Positions 58,877-64,000 of a stretch of DNA of 64,000 nucleotides are shown here, in pieces. The translations under genes and the position numbers were made by a program. Every line of letters begins with the position of its first letter. Within the stretch, counting starts at the first letter, position 1. The notes beneath the pieces were generated by a model. That model made no database searches and had not been told where the DNA came from. It saw only the letters and a list, made by a program, of their open reading frames with translations. The DNA is from Turnera subulata (taxonomy: Eukaryota; Streptophyta; Magnoliopsida; Malpighiales; Passifloraceae), in assembly GCA_028386065.3 (NCBI GenBank), contig JAKUCV010006724.1, positions 35,090-99,089 of the forward strand. The letters are read 5' to 3'.

Positions 58877-61671
58877 TGAAGCGCCCCGACCCGTATTTAC
58901 CGTACACAGTAAACACGTGCCAGAACTATTCATATTGATAGAACAGACAGTACAACGTGCAAATATTACACAACAGCAACTATTTAATACAACCGTCACC
59001 CATACTCGGGGACCTTTATTCAATCCAGTCACAGTGCTCAACAGCAACAGCAGATAGTATCAGTAATATATATATCACAGGAATTCAGCAACACAACATC
59101 ATATATCATACAGCAGCGGAAGACTTATGCACATGCAGTGGAGGTATGGATCCGGAGTCAGGCGGAGAAGAAAGCAGCAACCATCGAACAACGTACCTTA
59201 ACTACGAAACAACTTAACCTACGGGATGAAACCCCGCAGGCGAGGGGTGAGTCTGAAGTGCTCACCGACGAAGGATAAACAGTGATATGCAAGCAACCGT
59301 AATACTCAAAAGCAATCACAGACAAGTAATACCATATCACAATAACTGAGCCAAGGCCAAAAGAATATTTATTAATATTACCAATTTTATCTTCCGGGCC
59401 CCCGTCACTGGACAAGCTAGGGTCGTACCTGGTTATGAATTAATTCCGGATGCTAGGTCAAAAACCAATCCACATCTCAAAACCCGGATATTTGGTATAT
59501 CCAAACTACTGGGTATTCGGTATACCCCAACCTCAGGCAACATGCCAACCGGATATTCGGCATATCCGAGCCACTGGGTATTTGGTATACCCTAACCACA
59601 GGCAAAAAGCCAAACGGATATTCGGTATATCCGAACCACTGGGTATTTGGTATACCCTAACCTCAGGCGATAAGCCAAACAAACCAAGAACCGACCATAG
59701 CATCCCAAAATTAATTTTCAAACCATCGGGTCGTACCACTACTTCCACATGACAATTATAACAACATCTCAATCAATTCCAATTCTAATTTCATATTCCA
59801 ATTTCTTTTTCTCAATTTCACAGTCAATAGTTCAACATCAATCTCAGCATATTATCCACAGAATCAATATCACAGTCCAAAAGCAACAATAATATCCACA
59901 GCAGATACTCAGCCAACAATCAACAATTCAGCATTTCAATCGAACAACAAAGCACACAAAGTATTACAGGCAACATAATAAGGGTTATCCATCCTCACCT
60001 TAGCCGATAATCAATTATGGAATTGTCCAGCAAGTTCCAAGTCCGGTTCCTCAACAAATTGCTCGTTATCAACTCCTATATCAATCAAATAATATGCACA
60101 CATAAGATGGTATGCAAATTCCATGCTAATACTGTATACCGGAAACTAAATATAAACTCGGCTCGGTTACTCCCCCGGATTAATTTTTCCATTGTCATCG
60201 TCATTTACCATTTACTTCAAGTGCCAAAATACCATTCTACACTTACTCCTATACCCGGATATTATTCCGGTATAATACTTTGAAAATACCCTTTCCGTAA
60301 TTATTTCCTAGGTATGTACTTTCCAAAATACTATTTCTACGAATTATTTTTCACCATATATATGCTCCAAAATTATTTTCCATGTGCCATATATTTTTCC
60401 AAAATTTATATTTCCCCATTAATTCCACAATCATATTTTCCTTCCCAAAATTAATTTTCCAGAATTATTATTCTTTCTTTTCTCTCTTTTTTAATTTAAT
60501 TCCGGACTGGGCCAATGGTACTAGCCCACATCCAAAAACCCAGTAGCCCAACTAACCAACCTAAAAGCCACAGCCCACAACCCAAATCCAAAGCCCAAAC
60601 CCCTTCAGCCCAACCTCATCACACAAACCCAAACCCAGAACCCATCATGCAACCCGGGTCGACCCATGACCCAGACCCACAAACCGGGTCACAGCTCACC
60701 TTGAGCTCCACGGGCGGCGAGGACGGGTCAAGGCGGCACGGCAACGATGGCAAGGCGTGCGCGACGGTCTGCAGGCAGGGGAAGAGGGCGAGCACGACGG
60801 TGGCGGTCCAGCAAGACGAGGAGGAGCGAGGGGCGGCAGTGTCGCGTCGTCAGATCCGTTGGCTCATCGACGGGCTCCTCGGGATCGCGTCGGGGTATGG
60901 ACGGGATGGTGGCAGCGACTCGAGGTGGAGGAGAAGGACTGCAGGGAGGAGCTCGGCTCCGGCAAAGGGAAGAGAGGAAAGGAGAGGGGAGGAAGGCGAC
61001 GACTTGTGGCGGTGGCGGCTCGGCGGTGTGGTTCACGGGAGGAAGAAAACGAAAAAGAAAAAGAGGGGAAAGGAGATGGCAATGACGTGGCTCGGGTGAT
61101 AGGTGTTGGTGTGTGTGTTGTTTTTGTTTTTTTTTTCCTTTTTCTTTTTTTTTCCTTTACTGGTTTAGACTGACAGTGAGTAGTTTGTGGATTTTGAAGG
61201 TGAGGCAGTGAAGAAGAAGTTGCAGGTGATGGCGTGCTCTAGGTAGGCAGAAGAAGAATAATTTTATAGACAGCAAAAGTCATTGGTATATCACAAGTGT
61301 AATAGGTAGTTCACAGGTTGAATAGGGATTGGCGGCTAAATAATTGAACTTCAATTATACAGTTACTATGCTGCATGTGAAGTATGACCCACCAGGACCA
61401 GAAAATATCCAATATACCTACTTATTTTTATTTCTAGTCCGTTAACTCGAGGGTAAACCCGGCTTTTCCGAATATTCCCGGACCCGGAAAAATTCCAACT
61501 TTGGTCCGTAAAATCCGCAGGAAAATCCCGAGCGTGGGACAAGGCTCGGTTTCAGAATCCAAGCCCGATTTACCATAACTTAATTACCCAAGAATAAAAA
61601 TCAATGGTAAATTACTGTAAATTAACTTAAACAGTTCCGGTAAAAATGAAATTTTTACCTGGGCTGTTACA
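58877..61671 (-). repeat. Outer chromovirus, 5' LTR
   Basis: Same layout as 40431-43230: paired hairpin 59218-59266, palindrome array 59486-59680, GC-rich island about 60615-61090. Differences from the 3' LTR are scattered single bases and small indels. Confidence 0.93.
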
Positions 61672-61719
61672 ATAAATCTGAGTCAATTCATTTGGGATCC
61701 ATGATAATTCATTTTATTG

Positions 61720-62230
61720 CTGGGGGTGTCTGTACTCGCGTAAATATACGATCTTCTAGATCATATTAAAACATGCGTTCTTCAGGAACATATTCGAATT
61801 TATGCTCTTCTGGAGCGTGTTAATCATATTTTTCATTTCGAGATGTCATAATATGTTATATTGACATCCACACACATATAATTCTCCCCCTGGGGATGTC
61901 AATTTTGCATTGTCTTCGAGACTAATGCTTCAGGCATTATTCTAAGAAACAATTATAAAGTACTGAAAAGTAAATAAAATAAATTGCAATGCGTAATAAT
62001 TTAAAATGAACATAAAAAAAATTGAATATAAAATGAATTGTTAAGCAAGTATAATATCCACCTTCTGGTGGTCATATAATTTCCATCTTCTGGTGGTAAT
62101 AATGTTTATTTTCGATTTTTCTTTGAAGGATCTTCAAGATCTTTTGAACGGTAAGACTTTCAGTCTTCGTTGTATTTTTCTTTTCCCGAGTCTTCTGGAC
62201 TCTTTCATTTAGTCTTTCAGACTATTCTCA
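61720..62230 (-). repeat. Copia copy 2 leader segment with TTC-loop hairpins
   Basis: Small inverted repeats with varying stems: GTTC-TTCAG-GAAC (61779), GCTC-TTCTG-GAGC (61804), AATGC-TTCAG-GCATT (61925), CCACC-TTCT-GGTGG (62059), GATC-TTCAA-GATC (62130), GAGTC-TTCTG-GACTC (62189) and AGTC-TTTC-AGACT (62209). Confidence 0.6.
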
Positions 62231-62694
62231 TTTAAATGCATTTTCGCATTTAATGCCATTATAAATTTCTTCCGGAAATTTTAAGGGCCTCAAATTCAAA
62301 TAACATAATTGAATATGTAAATGCTTAATTAAAATAAACAAGCAAGGGGCCTTTTATTAATTACCTCTAGTAAAATAAATGACAGGAAATTAAATGATGG
62401 GCCTAGTATGAGCCCATATTAAGCATAAAATTAAAGGCAAGGTAATTAAATACAATGGGCCCTTTTATAGCCCAGTTAAATTAAATTATCGCAAATTAAA
62501 TACGATGGGCCTTATACGAGCCCAATAAAATCGTAAAGAAATAGGCGGCTTAGCCGGCCAATAAATGAATAATGGGCCTTTTTAATAGCCCAATCGGAAT
62601 TTAAATAAAAACAGAAAATATGCTTACTCGATAAATCTTTCAGCAATAATTATAATATACGCTTATACGATAAAAGCGGCTTAGCCGGGAAAAA

Positions 62695-62960
62695 TCCGAG
62701 GTTTCAAATTCCGGCCAAAACACTATTCACGGTCGCCGGAAATTACTATTCACCGTGCCGGATAAGTTCCCGAGGCATCAAATTCCGGCCAAAATCACTA
62801 TTCACCATGCCGGATAATTTTCCGAGGCATCAAATTTCGGCCAAAATCACTATTCACGGTCGCCGAAAATTACTATTCACCGTGCCAGATAATTTTCCAA
62901 GCATCAAATTTCTGCCAAAATCACTATTCACGGTCGTAGAAAATTACTATTTGCCATAAG
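62695..62960 (-). repeat. Imperfect tandem repeat in copia copy 2 leader
   Basis: Repeated units contain CACTATTCACGGTCGCCGG, ATTACTATTCACCGTGCCGG and GAGGCATCAAATTCCGGCC in alternating order, with point differences. A following GC-rich island (63170-63575) has compositional open frames only. Confidence 0.75.
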
Positions 62961-63575
62961 ATCGGATTTTACTATTCATCGCCGGATTCCGGCCGAAAAC
63001 ACTGTTCACCGGCCAAAAACTAATTTCCGGGACTCACTGTGAGCTCACAATACATTCAATTCCCAAGATCAACATTAATTAAACATTCAATCACTCAAAA
63101 ATAACATTAATTAAACATTAATATATTCGTTTAGGACAAAATTGAGAATATATATTACTTAAGGACTGAATTGCAGGGACTTACCTGCATAAAAACAAAA
63201 CGTCAGGGACTAAAGTGCCATCGGGTCCATCTTCTTCAAGGGAGCACCATCGGTCGGGGCGAGCGGCTTCACGTCTCCTGCTGGTCGCGGCGACGAGGCG
63301 AGGAGACGACGCGAGAGCGACGCAGACGAAAGTGCGGCGGAGGTGTGGCGACGGCGCGGCGAAGGGCGATGGTGAGAAGGCAGACCCGACTGCACTGTTC
63401 GGGTCGCCGGGTCATGCACCGGGTCACGCCTCCCTGCTGGCGCGTCCGACGGCGGCTGTGGACGGGAGAGGAGCCGTTGTGGTCGCGGCGGCCCGTGGAG
63501 TCCGATGATGGTGGTGGTGTGTCGAACGTCGGCGCAAAACGTCACGCCGGAGGTGACGGGTTTCCTCGCCGGAAA

Positions 63576-64000
63576 TGAGACGCCCCGACCCGTATTTACC
63601 GTACACAGTAAACACAAGCCGGAACTGTGACAACCCAACCAATCAGACCCAGCATACAGTGTGTACAACAACAACTCGGCCCCAACGGCCCAAAATAACA
63701 AACATCAATAATAATAAAACCGGCCCAATGGCCCAACAGCAAAATATCACATCCGGCCCAATGGCCCAATAATAACAATAAAATGCACAGCGGAAGACTT
63801 AACGACTCACAAAGACACTGTATGCAACCCATGATGCAACTAATGGATCCGAGTCCTGTCCAAGGGATAACGCCGCAGCCTGTCTGGAATGCAATGTACC
63901 TGAACCACAAATAACTCAACCTACGGGATGAAAGCCCGCAGGTGAGGGGTGAGTCCGAAGTGCCCACCGGGTAAACCCATAAGCAAATATACATATACAT
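63576..64000 (-). mobile_element. Partial Ty3/gypsy LTR running off the window
   Basis: Begins TGAGACGCCCCGACCCGTAT inside the copia leader. It carries hairpins of the GGCCCAATGGCCC type (63722-63770), GGATCCGAG (63845) and the paired hairpin (63920-63968). It belongs to the same subfamily as the LTR ending at 4857, in opposite orientation. Whether a full element follows cannot be seen. Confidence 0.75.

Larger units (their letters stand above)
40431..61671 (-). mobile_element. Ty3/gypsy chromovirus (outer nest), split by another gypsy element
   Basis: LTRs at 40431-43230 (3') and 58877-61671 (5'), about 2.8 kb each and very similar by eye, start TGTAACAGCCCAGG and end GGGGCGCTTCA on the minus strand. 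Perfect target duplications ATAAA lie at 40426-40430 and 61672-61676. The primer site TTGGTAGCGGAGCAGG lies next to the 5' LTR (about 58858-58873) and a polypurine-type AAGGTGGGTAGGC next to the 3' LTR. One gag-pol frame has integrase after RNase H and a C-terminal chromodomain-like end, which places it with plant chromoviruses (Tekay/Del-like). It is cut at 43526/54487 by an insertion and carries three nonsense codons, so it is inactive. Confidence 0.93.
36510..63575 (-). mobile_element. Copia element copy 2 (36510-40430 and 61672-63575), interrupted by nested gypsy elements
   Basis: The 3' LTR (36510-36727, TGTTATAA...TTTATAATA) is followed by polypurine tract CAAGGGGGAG (minus strand). Then come sequences colinear with copy 1: the leader of the pol 3' end (36740), the empty site of the MITE (37776), pol scraps, the hairpin array (39120), the antisense ORF (39574), then the copia leader. 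The element is cut at 40430/61672 by a gypsy element flanked by ATAAA. It resumes at 61677 with the same leader that follows 28460 in copy 1, and is cut again at 63576. Its 5' LTR is beyond the window. Pol is decayed. Confidence 0.85.

Overview
This is a nuclear plant genome segment. The genes are intron-rich, two encode chloroplast-targeted proteins, the intergenic DNA is AT-rich, and plant LTR retrotransposons are abundant. FTSH7/9-type and THIC genes, the latter with a 3' UTR TPP riboswitch, point to an angiosperm, probably a eudicot. I cannot name the species. No organellar or bacterial features are present.

Three host genes lie between about 9.5 and 35.7 kb. (i) A minus-strand five-exon gene (13911 down to 9537) encodes a long acidic protein of unknown function with an N-terminal membrane segment. 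(ii) Divergent from it, a plus-strand 13-exon gene (15491-21617) encodes an 804-residue chloroplast FtsH-type AAA+ zinc metalloprotease (FTSH7/9 type). (iii) A plus-strand four-exon THIC gene (32078-34703) encodes 641 residues of phosphomethylpyrimidine synthase of thiamine synthesis. Its 3' UTR carries a constitutive-looking intron, then an alternative intron containing a poly(A) signal and a complete TPP aptamer (35541-35660). This is the feedback loop described for plant THIC genes.

The rest is transposon stratigraphy. Left edge: a Ty3/gypsy LTR (1-156 plus 2596-4857) split by a solo LTR (157-2595), abutting the leader and 5' LTR of a Ty1/copia element (4858-5192), then older gypsy LTR scraps, a 1.38-kb Mutator-type TIR element with 9-bp target duplication (6877-8257) and another TIR element (about 8513-9217). 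Middle: a complete minus-strand copia element (23550-30491; 5-bp duplication AACTC) with decayed pol and a nested Mutator-type MITE. Right: a second copia copy starts at 36510, is split by a minus-strand Ty3/gypsy chromovirus (40431-61671, duplication ATAAA), which is itself split by a plus-strand chromovirus (43527-54486, duplication GAACA). The copia copy resumes at 61677 and is interrupted again at 63576 by another gypsy LTR running off the window.

The most unusual item is a 227-codon ORF present in both copia copies (27617-28300 and 39574-40257), antisense to the element's pol. Codon-by-codon comparison gives about 42 synonymous against 18 replacement codon differences, with none of the replacements in the first 70 or so codons, so it has been under protein-level selection although pol is wrecked. 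Its C-terminal half resembles the start of a LINE-type endonuclease. Other new-looking structure: covarying paired hairpins, hairpin arrays and cryptic exon/intron signals shared by otherwise dissimilar gypsy LTRs, and many small hairpins with a TTC-type loop in the copia element.
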